A DNA stretch of 64,000 nucleotides from Tumebacillus algifaecis (GTDB taxonomy: Bacteria; Bacillota; Bacilli; Tumebacillales; Tumebacillaceae): NCBI RefSeq assembly GCF_002243515.1, contig NZ_CP022657.1, positions 4,335,001 to 4,399,000 of the forward strand, in the 5' to 3' direction. Below the pieces are notes generated by a model, which was given only the letters and a program-made list of their open reading frames with translations, searched no databases and had not been told where the DNA came from. Positions within the stretch are counted from its first letter, which is position 1, and each line of letters starts with the position of its first letter. Positions 41,046 to 54,244 of this stretch are shown here, in pieces. The position numbers and the translations under genes were made by a program.

Positions 41046-44000
41046 TTATTCAACGACCGTTTCAACCGTCTCCAATTCAGATCCAACGATCTCTTCTTGG
41101 TTCTCGATGTCAGTCGAAGCTGTTTCTTCGTTCGATTCGGTGCCATCTTCAATCTTGATGTTGCGATAACGCGACATACCGGTGCCGGCCGGAACCAGCT
41201 TCCCGATGATGACGTTCTCTTTGAGGCCGAGCAGACGGTCCACTTTCCCCTTGATCGCCGCTTCGGTCAGGACACGAGTGGTCTCCTGGAAGGAAGCAGC
41301 CGACAGGAAGGAGTCGGTTTCAAGCGATGCTTTGGTAATACCAAGCAGCGCCGGACGCGCGACAGCCGGCTCGCCAGTGCCGCCAATCAGCACAGGCAGG
41401 TTGGCCTTCTCAAACTCATAGATGTCAACATAGGTACCCGGCAGCAGGTTGGTGTCTCCTGCGTCGATAATGCGGACTTTGCGCAACATCTGACGGACCA
41501 TGACCTCAACGTGCTTGTCATTGATCTCAACGCCTTGCAGACGGTATACGCGCTGTACTTCGCGCAGCAAGTACATCTGCACGCCATGAATCCCTTTGAC
41601 TTTCAGCATGTCTTTCGGGTCAATCGAACCTTCGGTCAGCTCATCACCAGCCTCGATCACCTGACCTTTGGTCACGCGGATCCGAGAACCGTACGGAACC
41701 GGATACACTTTGACTTCAGCGTTACCGGAAATCTCGATCTCGCGCTTGTCTTTGACTTCACGAATGTCAGACACAGCGCCGTCGATCTCCGTGATGATCG
41801 CTTGACCTTTCGGGTTACGAGCTTCAAACAGCTCTTGGATACGCGGCAAACCTTGGGTGATGTCATCACCCGCAACGCCCCCGGTATGGAACGTACGCAT
41901 GGTGAGCTGGGTACCCGGTTCACCGATCGACTGTGCGGCGATGATGCCGACCGCTTCACCGATCTCAACCATATTGCCTGTCGCCAGGTTGCGTCCGTAG
42001 CAATTGATGCAGACGCCATGCTGAGTGCGGCAAGCGGTGATCGAACGGATGTAGACGCGCTCGATGTCGGCCGCGATGATCGTACGGCCCATCTCCTCGT
42101 CGATCAGTTCGTTCTCCTCCACGATCACTTCGCCAGTTTCCGGGTGAACGACCGGTTGGAACGCGATGCGACCGACGATGCGGTCGATCAATTCCTCGAT
42201 GACTTCCTTGCCATCGCGAATCTCTTCCGCCCATACCCCTTTGTCGGTGCCGCAATCTTGCTGACGGACGATGACGTCTTGTGCAACGTCAACGAGACGA
42301 CGGGTGAGGTAACCGGAGTCGGCAGTACGCAGCGCGGTATCGGCAAGACCTTTACGCGCACCGTGCGTCGAGATGAAGTACTCGAGAACGGTCAGACCTT
42401 CGCGGAAGTTCGACTTGATCGGCAACTCGATGATCCGACCCGACGGGTTCGCCATCAGACCGCGCATCCCTGCGAGCTGGGTGATCTGCGATACGTTACC
42501 GCGCGCACCGGAGTGCGCCATCATGTAAATCGGGTTGAAGCGGTCGAGCGAGCCCATCAAAACGGTTGTGATCTCGTCTTTCGCTTTCGACCAGACGGAG
42601 ATGACACGGTCATAGCGCTCATCATCGGTGATCAGACCACGGCGGAACTGCTTGGTTACCGAGGCAACCTTTTCCTCCGCTTGTGTGATCACGTCGTACT
42701 TCGCCTTCGGAACGATGATGTCCGCTACAGAGATGGTGATCCCTGCTCTGGTCGAGTATTTGAACGCCAACGCCTTGATCTTATCGAGCGTCTCCGAGGT
42801 GACAGTCGTGCCGTAGCGACGGAAGCATTCTGCGATGATCTGGCCTAAGTAGCCTTTGACGACAGCAGACTGCGCTTCAAGGTTGGCAGCCGCCTCACGG
42901 AAGTCGGACGACTTGTCAAAAATGAAGAACTGATCGGGCGTCCCCTTCAGCAGGTTCTCCTGCTTCGCCGAGTTGATGTAGGGGAAGTCGGCCGGGAAGA
43001 TTTCGTTGAAGATGATCTTACCAGGCGTGGTGATCAGATACGAATTTTGCTGCGCTTCGGTAAACGAAGTTTTGCCGAGCACTTTCGCCGGAATGATGAT
43101 TCGCGTATGCAGGGACATTTGACCCGTATCATACGCCATCACCGCTTCGGTCGGCGAGTGGAACACACGACCCTCACCGTGTTCACTGATGCGGTCCATG
43201 GTCAGGTAATAGGAGCCGAGAACCATGTCCTGCGTCGGCGTGACGACCGGCTTGCCGTCTTTCGGGTTGAGGATGTTGTGTGCAGCCAGCATCAACAGTC
43301 TCGCTTCCGCTTGTGCTTCTGCCGAGAGCGGAACGTGAACTGCCATCTGGTCGCCGTCGAAGTCGGCGTTGTACGCCGTACAGACGAGCGGATGGAGTTT
43401 GATCGCACGGCCTTCGACCAGTGTCGGTTCGAACGCCTGAATCCCAAGTCGGTGCAAGGTTGGTGCGCGGTTGAGGAGCACCGGATGTTCCTTGATCACC
43501 TCTTCGAGTACGTCCCAAACTTCTGCGGAGACACGCTCTACTTTGCGCTTCGCGCTCTTGATGTTGTGGGCGAGACCTTTCGCCACCAGTTCCTTCATGA
43601 CGAACGGCTTGAACAGCTCAAGCGCCATCTCTTTTGGCAGACCGCACTGATACATACGCAGGTGCGGACCGACAACGATAACGGAACGGCCGGAGTAGTC
43701 AACACGCTTCCCGAGCAAGTTTTGACGGAAGCGGCCTTGTTTCCCCTTCAACATGTGGGAGAGCGATTTGAGCGGACGGTTACCAGGACCGGTGACCGGA
43801 CGACCACGACGGCCGTTGTCGATCAGCGCATCGACCGCTTCTTGCAACATCCGCTTTTCATTTTGCACGATGATGTCCGGTGCACCGAGATCAAGCAGAC
43901 GCTTGAGGCGGTTGTTCCGGTTGATCACGCGACGGTACAGGTCGTTCAAGTCGGAAGTCGCAAAACGGCCGCCGTCCAATTGGACCATCGGGCGCAGTTC

Positions 44001-44708
44001 CGGCGGAATGACCGGCAGCACGTCGAGAATCATCCAAGACGGTGCGTTGGAGGACGTGCGGAACGCTTCCATCACCTCAAGGCGCTTGATCGCACGGTTG
44101 CGACGCTGGCCTTGAGCGGTCTTCAGCTCTTCTTTCAACTGCACGACTTCTTTTTCCACTTCGACTTGAAGCAGAAGTTTCTTGATCGCTTCTGCCCCCA
44201 TACCAGCATCAAAAGCGTACCCGTACTTTTCGCGATACGAACGATATTCCTTCTCGGACAGCAGCTGCTTGTATTCAAGCGGCGTATCGCCCGCAGAGGT
44301 TACCACGTAGGATGCGAAGTAGATTACTTCCTCGAGCGAGCGCGGGCTCATGTCGAGAACGAGACCCATGCGGCTCGGGATGCCTTTGAAGTACCAGATA
44401 TGGGAGACCGGGGCAGCAAGTTCGATGTGCCCCATACGCTCCCGACGGACTTTTGCACGCGTGACTTCTACACCGCAGCGATCACAGACGACGCCTTTAT
44501 AGCGAACGCGCTTGTATTTGCCGCAATGACATTCCCAGTCGCGAGTGGGTCCGAAGATTTTTTCGCAAAACAGACCTTCTTTTTCAGGCTTGAGGGTCCG
44601 GTAGTTGATCGTCTCAGGCTTTTTGACTTCCCCGTGCGACCACGAGCGGATCTTTTCCGGGGATGCCAACCCGATCTTCATGTACTCAAAGTTGTTGACG
44701 TCCAACAA
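41046..44708 (-). CDS. rpoC: RNA polymerase beta' subunit
   Basis: A 1220-aa catalytic subunit. The N-terminal zinc-binding domain ([20 protein letters not shown]), the rudder/lid region, the active-site [15 protein letters not shown] with three magnesium-binding aspartates and the second zinc site ([13 protein letters not shown]) are visible. The start is TTG ([17 protein letters not shown]) behind GGGAGGTA, like the conserved Bacillus start sequence. It is co-transcribed with rpoB, 23 nt upstream. Confidence 0.98.
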   Translation of the reverse strand: MLDVNNFEYMKIGLASPEKIRSWSHGEVKKPETINYRTLKPEKEGLFCEKIFGPTRDWECHCGKYKRVRYKGVVCDRCGVEVTRAKVRRERMGHIELAAPVSHIWYFKGIPSRMGLVLDMSPRSLEEVIYFASYVVTSAGDTPLEYKQLLSEKEYRSYREKYGYAFDAGMGAEAIKKLLLQVEVEKEVVQLKEELKTAQGQRRNRAIKRLEVMEAFRTSSNAPSWMILDVLPVIPPELRPMVQLDGGRFATSDLNDLYRRVINRNNRLKRLLDLGAPDIIVQNEKRMLQEAVDALIDNGRRGRPVTGPGNRPLKSLSHMLKGKQGRFRQNLLGKRVDYSGRSVIVVGPHLRMYQCGLPKEMALELFKPFVMKELVAKGLAHNIKSAKRKVERVSAEVWDVLEEVIKEHPVLLNRAPTLHRLGIQAFEPTLVEGRAIKLHPLVCTAYNADFDGDQMAVHVPLSAEAQAEARLLMLAAHNILNPKDGKPVVTPTQDMVLGSYYLTMDRISEHGEGRVFHSPTEAVMAYDTGQMSLHTRIIIPAKVLGKTSFTEAQQNSYLITTPGKIIFNEIFPADFPYINSAKQENLLKGTPDQFFIFDKSSDFREAAANLEAQSAVVKGYLGQIIAECFRRYGTTVTSETLDKIKALAFKYSTRAGITISVADIIVPKAKYDVITQAEEKVASVTKQFRRGLITDDERYDRVISVWSKAKDEITTVLMGSLDRFNPIYMMAHSGARGNVSQITQLAGMRGLMANPSGRIIELPIKSNFREGLTVLEYFISTHGARKGLADTALRTADSGYLTRRLVDVAQDVIVRQQDCGTDKGVWAEEIRDGKEVIEELIDRIVGRIAFQPVVHPETGEVIVEENELIDEEMGRTIIAADIERVYIRSITACRTQHGVCINCYGRNLATGNMVEIGEAVGIIAAQSIGEPGTQLTMRTFHTGGVAGDDITQGLPRIQELFEARNPKGQAIITEIDGAVSDIREVKDKREIEISGNAEVKVYPVPYGSRIRVTKGQVIEAGDELTEGSIDPKDMLKVKGIHGVQMYLLREVQRVYRLQGVEINDKHVEVMVRQMLRKVRIIDAGDTNLLPGTYVDIYEFEKANLPVLIGGTGEPAVARPALLGITKASLETDSFLSAASFQETTRVLTEAAIKGKVDRLLGLKENVIIGKLVPAGTGMSRYRNIKIEDGTESNEETASTDIENQEEIVGSELETVETVVE

Positions 44709-44731
44709 GGGGCCTACCTCCCTTTTCGTTC

Positions 44732-48265
<3,534 letters not shown>

Positions 48266-48470
48266 ATCTGTCACCCCTCATACCTTTGATCCACACACTC
48301 GCTCGCACCAAAAAAATAAAAATGCGATACGTTATGTAAACACATTTCGAAAAACCACGTAATATTTAGTCGTTACCAAAATACCTGCGAATTATTCATA
48401 TGTCCACTAAACCATTGACAATCTCATGAAAAACTGCGCATGGGGGCACTTTGGCAGTATGCATTTAGTA

Positions 48471-48499
48471 ATAATACTACAATGGGAAATCAGTGTCAA
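48471..48499 (-). promoter_or_regulatory. rpoBC promoter
   Basis: Minus-strand TTGACA and TATTAT with a 17-nt spacer, about 200 nt before rpoB and just before the ybxB stop codon region. Confidence 0.75.
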
Positions 48500-48511
48500 C
48501 CTAAAAGCTTC

Positions 48512-49120
48512 TTACTTTCTACAAATCCCTTGACAGCGGAAAATGCGAAAACCAGCATCGCGCGCCATATCCTCTACATCTTCAAACAACTCTTCCAACT
48601 TCTTTTTTGCAGAAGGTGCGCCTTGCTTCTTTTGAATGACCACCCAGAGTTCGCCGTTTTCGGTGAGATGCTCAACCGACCCCTCAAAGATCGAATGCAC
48701 GACCTCTTTGCCAGCGCGAATCGGTGGGTTGGTCAAAATCCGATCAAATTTTTCTCCGTTCAGTTTTTCAAAACGGTCGCTGATGATCGCTTGCGCCCCC
48801 GGTGCCACATTCTGCTCGATGTTTTTCGTCGCAAGCTCCACCGCACGTTCATTGACATCGACCATGGTCACCTGACCGCTTCCGGCAAGCAACGCTGCTG
48901 TAATCCCGATCGGTCCATAGCCACAGCCGACATCGAGAACTTTCGCTCCCTCCGGAATTTCCATGGTCTCAATCAAGAGCTGACTGCCGAAATCGACGCC
49001 TCCTTTTGAAAAAACGCCCGCGTCAGTCCAGAACGTGAGATCAAAGCCGCGCAAGGTGACGCGGATGGTGCGCAGCTCGTGTTCCACATTCGGTCGATTG
49101 GTAAAATAATGATCGCCCAC
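48512..49120 (-). CDS. ybxB: RsmC-like class I methyltransferase YbxB
   Basis: A 202-aa SAM-dependent methyltransferase of the RsmC/RlmG type, probably modifying guanine N2 in rRNA. SAM-binding VLDVGCGYGPIG (about residues 60-71) and catalytic TNPPIRAG are present. The GTG start is chosen because GGGAGGTG lies six bases upstream; the longer frame runs back through the rplL terminator. It is always found between rplL and rpoB in Bacillales. The rRNA target is inferred. Confidence 0.92.
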   Translation of the reverse strand: MGDHYFTNRPNVEHELRTIRVTLRGFDLTFWTDAGVFSKGGVDFGSQLLIETMEIPEGAKVLDVGCGYGPIGITAALLAGSGQVTMVDVNERAVELATKNIEQNVAPGAQAIISDRFEKLNGEKFDRILTNPPIRAGKEVVHSIFEGSVEHLTENGELWVVIQKKQGAPSAKKKLEELFEDVEDMARDAGFRIFRCQGICRK

Positions 49121-49182
49121 GAACACACCTCCCAATGTATACTTTGCCCATTTCCAGCATGATCTAGTAAAGGGAAACTTCA

Positions 49183-49218
49183 TAAAAAAAGCACCCTGCA
49201 ACGAGGCAAGGTGCTTTT
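49183..49218 (-). terminator. Terminator after rplL
   Basis: Minus-strand stem AAGCACCTTGC / GCAGGGTGCTT followed by TTTTTTT. It separates the abundant L7/L12 transcript from ybxB-rpoBC, probably with some readthrough. Confidence 0.88.
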
Positions 49219-49234
49219 GAGCCACAAAGGGCAA

Positions 49235-49597
49235 TTACTTCACTTCTACAGATGCGCCAGCTTCTTCAAGCTTAGCTTTGATAGCTTCTGCATCTTCTTT
49301 GGAAGTTTTTTCTTTCAGAGCTTTCGGAGCGTTGTCAACGATTTCTTTCGCTTCTTTCAGGCCCAGGCCGGTCAGTTCGCGAACAACTTTGATAACGTTG
49401 ATTTTGGAAGCGCCAGCAGAGTTCAGGATTACGTCGAACTCGGATTGTTCTTCAACAGCTGCGCCAGCAGCGCCGCCAGCCATAACTACCGGAGCTGCAG
49501 CAGTTACGCCGAATTCTTCTTCGATTGCTTTTACCAGGTCGTTCAGATCAAGAACGGACATGCCTTTAATGGCTTCGATGATTTGCTCTTTAGACAT
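49235..49597 (-). CDS. rplL: 50S ribosomal protein L7/L12
   Basis: A 120-aa stalk protein. The N-terminal dimer domain, the Ala/Gly hinge ([18 protein letters not shown]) and the C-terminal factor-binding domain ([24 protein letters not shown]) are all present. Confidence 0.98.
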   Translation of the reverse strand: MSKEQIIEAIKGMSVLDLNDLVKAIEEEFGVTAAAPVVMAGGAAGAAVEEQSEFDVILNSAGASKINVIKVVRELTGLGLKEAKEIVDNAPKALKEKTSKEDAEAIKAKLEEAGASVEVK

Positions 49598-49647
49598 TAG
49601 AGTTACCTCCTAGAATTGGTATCAGTTTGGTCGGTTGTACGTAACCG

Positions 49648-50139
49648 TTACGCTTGCTCTTTTTGTTCAGCAACTTGAGATAAAGCGTATGCCAAGTTGC
49701 GCATCGGAGCTTGAAGTACGCTAAGCAGCATGGAGAGCATTCCTTCGCGGTTCGGGAGTTCTGCCAGTGCCGTCACTTCTTCAAGACCGATAATCTTACC
49801 CTCAACGATCCCTGCTTTCAGTTCCAGAGCTTTGTGCTCTTTCGCGAAAGTGTTCAGGATTTTCGCCGGTGCTACAACATCGTCAGTGGAGAACGCGATT
49901 GCGTTCGGGCCGGTCAGGTATTGGTTGACTTCGCCCAGGTTGACTTGTTCAGCAGCACGACGGGTCATGGTGTTCTTCAGAACGCGGAACTCGATACCTG
50001 CTTCGCGCAGACGCTTACGCAGTTCGGTCGCTTGCCCTACGGTCAGACCGCGGTAGTCAGCGATAATCGTAGACTTGGAGTTCTGAAGCTTCTCAGCGAT
50101 CTCATTTACGAGAGCTACTTTTTCCTCACGGATTCCCAT
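49648..50139 (-). CDS. rplJ: 50S ribosomal protein L10
   Basis: A 163-aa stalk base that binds 23S rRNA and carries L7/L12 dimers on its C-terminal helix. The second of two adjacent ATG codons has the better spacing (seven bases from AGGAGG). It is controlled by the L10 leader upstream. Confidence 0.97.
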   Translation of the reverse strand: MGIREEKVALVNEIAEKLQNSKSTIIADYRGLTVGQATELRKRLREAGIEFRVLKNTMTRRAAEQVNLGEVNQYLTGPNAIAFSTDDVVAPAKILNTFAKEHKALELKAGIVEGKIIGLEEVTALAELPNREGMLSMLLSVLQAPMRNLAYALSQVAEQKEQA

Positions 50140-50170
50140 CATTACACCTCCTGTGTGCTTCTAGATCAAG

Positions 50171-50289
50171 AAGAAAACCCCCGCAGACAGTCTACGAGGG
50201 CATAAGTTACCTGAGTAAGGTGAAACTTCTTGATCCTCGGCAGGGTATTAAGTCAAGCATGCTTGACACCTGCTGTCTGCGGTTCGTTG
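50171..50289 (-). ncRNA. L10 (rplJ) leader with attenuator
   Basis: The leader RNA contains the L10 signature CTTAATACCCTGCCGAGGA, preceded by CCGCAGACAGCAGGTG. Near its 3' end, CCCTCGTAGA and TCTGCGGGGG form a terminator followed by TTTTCTT. CCGCAGACAG at the 5' end is perfectly complementary to CTGTCTGCGG in the terminator, so an antiterminator can form instead. L10-L12 binding would free the terminator, as known in B. subtilis. Confidence 0.88.
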
Positions 50290-50312
50290 TTATTCACTTC
50301 GCAACAGAAGCT

Positions 50313-50341
50313 ATATTATCATGCTTGACCACGAAAGTCAA
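50313..50341 (-). promoter_or_regulatory. rplJL promoter
   Basis: Minus-strand TTGACT and TAATAT with a 17-nt spacer, just upstream of the L10 leader and after rplA. Confidence 0.8.
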
Positions 50342-50369
50342 AGCATATTGCTTACGAGAGCTGTGTTAC

Positions 50370-51053
50370 TTATTGCAAGTTGACTTTTACGCCCGGGCCC
50401 ATGGTGGAGGACACGGTTACGTTGCGCATGTACTGGCCCTTCGCGGAAGCCGGTTTCGCTTTTTGAAGAGTGTCAACAAGCGTGTTAAGGTTTTCGATCA
50501 GTTTTTCGCTGTCGAAGGAAACTTTGCCGATCGGTGCATGGATGTTACCAGCACGGTCAACGCGGTATTCGATCTTACCAGCTTTGATCTCGTTTACAGC
50601 CTTAGTTACGTCAAACGTAACAGTACCGGTCTTCGGGTTCGGCATGAGACCTTTCGGACCGAGCACGCGGCCCAGTTTACCAACCGAAGCCATCATGTCC
50701 GGAGTTGCGACGACAGCGTCGAAATCGAACCAGCCTTGGTTGATTTTGTTGATCATATCTTCATCGCCGACAAAGTCTGCGCCTGCAGCTTCAGCTTCTT
50801 TCGCCTTGTCACCTTTCGCGAACACGAGAACGCGAGATACTTTACCGGTGCCATGCGGGAGAACAACTGCGCCACGAATTGCTTGGTCAGCTTTCTTCGG
50901 GTCAACGCCCAGACGGAAAGCAACTTCAACAGTTTCGTCGAACTTCGCAGTAGCGGTCTTCTTTACCAGTTCGATCGCTTCATTCACGTCGTACTGAGTT
51001 TCACGGTCAACGAGCTTTACAGCATCAGCGTATTTCTTGCCTACTTTTGCCAT
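50370..51053 (-). CDS. rplA: 50S ribosomal protein L1
   Basis: A 227-aa mobile stalk protein near the E site and a translational repressor of its own operon. The signature [19 protein letters not shown] is intact. The start [16 protein letters not shown] follows AAGGAGGAAAG; the longer upstream frame has no ribosome site and covers a likely L1-binding site. Confidence 0.98.
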   Translation of the reverse strand: MAKVGKKYADAVKLVDRETQYDVNEAIELVKKTATAKFDETVEVAFRLGVDPKKADQAIRGAVVLPHGTGKVSRVLVFAKGDKAKEAEAAGADFVGDEDMINKINQGWFDFDAVVATPDMMASVGKLGRVLGPKGLMPNPKTGTVTFDVTKAVNEIKAGKIEYRVDRAGNIHAPIGKVSFDSEKLIENLNTLVDTLQKAKPASAKGQYMRNVTVSSTMGPGVKVNLQ

Positions 51054-51070
51054 TGTTCTTTCCTCCTTGT

Positions 51071-51101
51071 GTGGTAATGACGGTACAAAGTAACCTCCCA
51101 C
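51071..51101 (-). promoter_or_regulatory. Candidate L1-binding site before rplA
   Basis: The transcript can form GTGG-GA-(GGT...ACC hairpin)-GTCATTA-CCAC, two helices separated by an asymmetric loop. The same plan occurs before rplK. L1 recognises such a structure in rRNA and in its own mRNA. Confidence 0.5.
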
Positions 51102-51107
51102 GAATAA

Positions 51108-51132
51108 GGGTTGGCAGGGGACCCACCAACCC
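51108..51132 (-). other. Hairpin between rplK and rplA
   Basis: A 7-bp stem GGGTTGG / CCAACCC with an 11-nt loop and no T run, directly after rplK. It may be a processing or attenuation element. Confidence 0.45.
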
Positions 51133-51159
51133 GTCGAAGAAACGAAGCTAATACTAAAA

Positions 51160-51585
51160 TTAGTCTTCGATTACGATGCCCATAGAGCGTGCGGTGCCTT
51201 CAACCATGCGCATTGCAGCTTCAACACTCGCTGCGTTGAGGTCAACCATTTTCGTTTCCGCGATTTCGCGAACCTTATCACGCTTAACAGTTGCAACTTT
51301 CTTCTTGTTCGGCTCGCCGGAACCGGATTCAACACCTGCTGCTTTTTTCAGCAGTACAGCTGCCGGCGGGGTCTTCGTTTCGAAAGTAAAGGAACGGTCT
51401 TCATAAACCGTGATGACAACCGGGATAATCAGGCCCGCTTGTTCAGCAGTACGAGCGTTGAACTCCTTGCAGAAGCCCATGATGTTTACCCCAGCCTGAC
51501 CGAGTGCCGGACCTACCGGCGGAGCAGGGGTGGCCTTTGCTGCCGGAATTTGCAGCTTCACGATTTTGGTAACTTTTTTAGCCAC
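51160..51585 (-). CDS. rplK: 50S ribosomal protein L11
   Basis: A 141-aa GTPase-centre protein and target of the stringent factor and thiostrepton-type drugs. Proline-rich [21 protein letters not shown] is intact. The start is GTG, behind AAGGAGGTGG. Confidence 0.98.
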   Translation of the reverse strand: MAKKVTKIVKLQIPAAKATPAPPVGPALGQAGVNIMGFCKEFNARTAEQAGLIIPVVITVYEDRSFTFETKTPPAAVLLKKAAGVESGSGEPNKKKVATVKRDKVREIAETKMVDLNAASVEAAMRMVEGTARSMGIVIED

Positions 51586-51611
51586 TACGTCCACCTCCTT
51601 CTTCACAAAAT

Positions 51612-51637
51612 GTGGTCAACGGGACTAGCCCTCCCAC
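51612..51637 (-). promoter_or_regulatory. Candidate L1-binding site before rplK
   Basis: The transcript can form GTGG-GA-GGG-CTAGT-CCC-GTTGA-CCAC: an outer 4-bp helix, an asymmetric GA/GTTGA loop and an inner GGG/CCC helix, about 25 nt before the rplK start. It matches the arrangement of known L1 mRNA targets and the copy before rplA. Confidence 0.55.
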
Positions 51638-51689
51638 TAAAATTGGCCCATGATGGGTGAGATCACAGACCAACGCAATACCAGACAAG

Positions 51690-51719
51690 ATTATAACTTC
51701 TCCACCTGATCGAAGTCAA
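51690..51719 (-). promoter_or_regulatory. rplKA promoter overlapping the nusG stop codon
   Basis: Minus-strand TTGACT and TATAAT with an 18-nt spacer. The perfect -10 box contains the nusG stop codon, so the promoter lies within the coding end of nusG. Confidence 0.7.
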
Positions 51720-52233
51720 GCTCAAGTGGGGTTTCGCGTCCGAACATAGAGACCAGAACTTTGAGCTTTTGCTTGTCCTCTTGGATCTCCTCGATCGAAC
51801 CCACAAAGTTTGCAAACGGCCCTTCGACGATGCGAACGGCTTCTTTGAGGGTATAATCCACCTTTTTGCGAGTCTCATCCACACCCATAGATTTAAGGAT
51901 GGCCTTGACTTCAGACGGCAACAGAGGAGTCGGCTTGGAACCAGCCCCAGTGGACCCGACAAAGCCTGTTACACCTGGTGTGTTGCGCACGACATACCAA
52001 GAATCGTCAGTCATGATCATCTCCACGAGCACGTAGCCCGGAAAGACTTTGCGCATGACCGATTTCTTCTTGCCGTTTTTGATCTCCGTCTCCTCTTCCA
52101 CAGGGACGAGAACGCGGAAGATCTTGTCTTCCATCTCCATCGAATGCAGGCGCTTTTCAAGGTTAGTCTTTACCTTGTTTTCGTACCCAGAGTAGGTATG
52201 CACGACATACCAGCGTTTCTCCAATTGTTCCAT
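51691..52233 (-). CDS. nusG: Transcription termination/antitermination factor NusG
   Basis: A 180-aa elongation factor that couples RNA polymerase with ribosomes or pausing signals. NGN domain (KRWYVVHTYSGYENKVKTNL...VFPGYVLVEM) and C-terminal KOW (VRIVEGPFANFVGSIEEIQ) are normal. No ribosome site lies close to the ATG; AAGGGGGG is about 23 bases upstream, separated from the start by a GGGCA-CCC-TGCCC hairpin. No other in-frame start is available. Confidence 0.96.
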   Translation of the reverse strand: MEQLEKRWYVVHTYSGYENKVKTNLEKRLHSMEMEDKIFRVLVPVEEETEIKNGKKKSVMRKVFPGYVLVEMIMTDDSWYVVRNTPGVTGFVGSTGAGSKPTPLLPSEVKAILKSMGVDETRKKVDYTLKEAVRIVEGPFANFVGSIEEIQEDKQKLKVLVSMFGRETPLELDFDQVEKL

Positions 52234-52241
52234 GTACGCGA

Positions 52242-52264
52242 GGGCAGGGTGCCCTTCCCCCCTT
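52242..52264 (-). promoter_or_regulatory. Ribosome site and hairpin before nusG
   Basis: Minus-strand AAGGGGGGAA followed by the 5-bp hairpin GGGCA-CCC-TGCCC, then eight bases to ATG. Folding of the hairpin would bring the ribosome site to a usable distance. Confidence 0.5.
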
Positions 52265-52292
52265 AGTTTGTCGAAAAGTTACTGTGTCTTGT

Positions 52293-52529
52293 TTAGCGCA
52301 GCCCGATCAGCTCGAGCACGTAGCTGATCCCCAGGTCGAAACCGAAGATCAACAAGATGATGAAAATACACGTTCCCATAACCACCATCGTATAGCTCGT
52401 AAGCTCTTTGCGGTTAGGCCAGCGAACGCGCTTCAGCTCGCCCCAAGCGTCCTTGAAAAACTGAACAGAACGCTTAAAGAAGCCTGGACGGGATTGCTTT
52501 GGTTCACCTGCTACTGAAGAACTAGCCAT
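52293..52529 (-). CDS. secE: Preprotein translocase subunit SecE
   Basis: A 78-aa single-span subunit that clamps SecY. The amphipathic FKDAWGELKRVRWPNRKEL and one membrane helix (about 46-70) are typical of the short Gram-positive form. It lies between rpmG and nusG. Confidence 0.97.
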   Translation of the reverse strand: MASSSVAGEPKQSRPGFFKRSVQFFKDAWGELKRVRWPNRKELTSYTMVVMGTCIFIILLIFGFDLGISYVLELIGLR

Positions 52530-52559
52530 GTGTGATCTCCCCCTTAAAAAAGGGCACCA

Positions 52560-52709
52560 TTAGCGAGTTTCACGGTGCGCAGTATGAGTGTTGCAGAACT
52601 TGCAATACTTCTTGATCTCGATGCGATCGGGGTTGTTCTTCTTATTCTTTTTGGTGATGTAGTTGCGTTGCTTGCAATCGGTGCAAGCCAGGGTCACGTT
52701 AACTCGCAT
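52560..52709 (-). CDS. rpmG: 50S ribosomal protein L33, zinc-binding type
   Basis: A 49-aa protein with Cys9, Cys12, Cys36 and Cys39 (CTDCKQRNY ... YCKFCNTHT), the zinc-bound C+ form. TAGGAGGTG precedes the ATG. First gene after the sigH terminator, with secE 30 nt downstream. Confidence 0.96.
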   Translation of the reverse strand: MRVNVTLACTDCKQRNYITKKNKKNNPDRIEIKKYCKFCNTHTAHRETR

Positions 52710-52775
52710 CTATGACACCTCCTAGCTGGATGCTCTAAATATCGAAACTTGTCCATTCTCATGGATACCCATACA

Positions 52776-52804
52776 AATTTAGCACAAAGCATAGTGACTG
52801 TCAA
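52776..52804 (-). promoter_or_regulatory. rpmG-secE-nusG promoter
   Basis: Minus-strand TTGACA and TAAATT with a 17-nt spacer, about 65 nt before rpmG. Confidence 0.8.
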
Positions 52805-52870
52805 CCGAACTGCCTTGCTACTAGGTTTGACAATATCTCACCCGGTTAAACAGGGCACAAAAATGGGTAA

Positions 52871-52900
52871 CAAAAAGACGGGCTATCTAAGCTGCCCGCC
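52871..52900 (-). terminator. sigH terminator
   Basis: Minus-strand 7-bp stem GGCGGGC / GCCCGTC (one GT pair) followed by TTTTTG. Confidence 0.75.
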
Positions 52901-52908
52901 TCTTCCCA

Positions 52909-53556
52909 TCAATTCACGTCTCGAACTTCCAGATAGCGTTCCAATTTTCGTTTCACCCGTTGCAGCGCATTGTCGATCGATTTAACGTGACGTTTCAGAT
53001 CGACGGCAATCTCCTGATAGGATCGTCCGTCGAGGTAGAGCATCAGAACTTTGCGTTCCAAGTCGCTCAATATCTCGCCCATGCGCACCTCGATGTCATC
53101 AAACTCTTCCTGGTTGATGATCAGCTCCTCCGGGTCGGTGACTCGTGAGCCGCAGATCACATCGAGCAACGTACGGTCCGAATCTTCATCATAGATCGGC
53201 TTATCCAAGGAAACGTAAGAGTTCAATGGTATGTGCTTTTGACGCGTCGCCGTCTTAATCGCCGTAATGATCTGACGTGTGATGCAAAGTTCAGCAAATG
53301 CCTTGAAGGAAGCAAGCTTGTCATCGCGGAAGTCGCGAATCGACTTATAGAGGCCGATCATGCCCTCTTGGACGATATCCTCTCGGTCCGCCCCGATCAA
53401 AAAATAAGATCGGGCTTTGGCCCGTACGAAGTTTTTGTATTTGTGGATTAAATGTTCAAGCGCTTCGTCATCGCCCTGTCGCACAAGCTCGACCAAGTCT
53501 TCATCAGACATCGCTTCCAGTTCATGCTGTACCTGACCTGTAGGAATGCTTGTCAA
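52909..53556 (-). CDS. sigH: RNA polymerase sigma-H factor
   Basis: A 215-aa sigma factor for early stationary-phase and sporulation genes. Region 2 (DREDIVQEGMIGLYKSIRDF and ...KAFAELCITRQIITAIK) and region 4 helix-turn-helix (LDGRSYQEIAVDLKRHVKSIDNALQR) match SigH. The start is TTG, seven bases after GGAGGG. A good sigma-A promoter and its own terminator frame it as a separate unit. Confidence 0.97.
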   Translation of the reverse strand: MTSIPTGQVQHELEAMSDEDLVELVRQGDDEALEHLIHKYKNFVRAKARSYFLIGADREDIVQEGMIGLYKSIRDFRDDKLASFKAFAELCITRQIITAIKTATRQKHIPLNSYVSLDKPIYDEDSDRTLLDVICGSRVTDPEELIINQEEFDDIEVRMGEILSDLERKVLMLYLDGRSYQEIAVDLKRHVKSIDNALQRVKRKLERYLEVRDVN

Positions 53557-53599
53557 CTCTCATCCCTCCGACTATGAGGCGTAGCGCCAAGATGAACCC

Positions 53600-53629
53600 A
53601 TTATACTTTATGTAATCTAGCAGGGTCAA
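53600..53629 (-). promoter_or_regulatory. sigH promoter
   Basis: Minus-strand TTGACC and TATAAT with an 18-nt spacer, about 45 nt before sigH. Confidence 0.75.
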
Positions 53630-53680
53630 TTGCTAACTTCCGTCATTTCCTTCCGTAAAATTTGAACATTTTTTGAACAA

Positions 53681-53716
53681 AGAAAAAAACTGCCGGTATT
53701 TTTGCAACCGACAGTT
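53681..53716 (-). terminator. Terminator after rae1
   Basis: Minus-strand stem AACTGTCGGT / ACCGGCAGTT with one GT pair followed by TTTTTTCTTT. Confidence 0.88.
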
Positions 53717-54229
53717 CTATCCTCTGCGCCATTTCTCGAACATCTCCCGCACCTGCGGGGAGAGATGGTCGTCGATCACATTGCGCGCATGGTTGATTTT
53801 CTCAACTTTTTCACGAATTTGGCGTTTGGCATTTTTCACATCGGTTCGCAGTTCGCGCCCCGTGATCCGAAGCGCCCCGACGCCAAAGGTGACTTGCTGC
53901 TCGACATAGTCGCCAGTCGCAACATAAATATGCATTCTGACCTTTTCGCGGAGGAATTCGTACACCAGCCGCTCGATCAGCTCGTCCGCCGTCTCTTCAT
54001 GGCTGCTGTACAAGACCTTGATGCCAGCCACAACTTCCTCTGTCTGCCCGCCGGAAGCGAGATGAGCGTCAAACACGACGATCACCTCGCGCCCGGTGAA
54101 CGCTTTGTATTCCTTGAGGTCGTCGATCAGCTTATCGCGAGCCATTTCGAGCCGTTCATGTTTCAAGTCGCGAAGCTCCGGCCAGTCACCGATGATGTTG
54201 TACCCGTCAACAATCAGGACTTCACGCAT
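53717..54229 (-). CDS. rae1: Ribosome-dependent A-site endoribonuclease Rae1 (YacP, NYN fold)
   Basis: A 170-aa NYN/PIN-like nuclease; the B. subtilis protein cleaves mRNA inside the ribosomal A site. The metal-binding LIVDGYNII, VVFDAH and YVATGDYVEQ motifs with acidic residues are present. There is no clear ribosome site at the ATG; it starts 15 nt after rlmB and is probably translationally coupled. Confidence 0.94.
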   Translation of the reverse strand: MREVLIVDGYNIIGDWPELRDLKHERLEMARDKLIDDLKEYKAFTGREVIVVFDAHLASGGQTEEVVAGIKVLYSSHEETADELIERLVYEFLREKVRMHIYVATGDYVEQQVTFGVGALRITGRELRTDVKNAKRQIREKVEKINHARNVIDDHLSPQVREMFEKWRRG

Positions 54230-54244
54230 GAGGCTTGAACCGGC

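Noticed and set aside
48512-49234. N-terminally longer YbxB starting MPFVAQKHLASLQ
   Set aside because: It would begin inside the rplL terminator and has no ribosome site; the GTG after GGGAGGTG is better.
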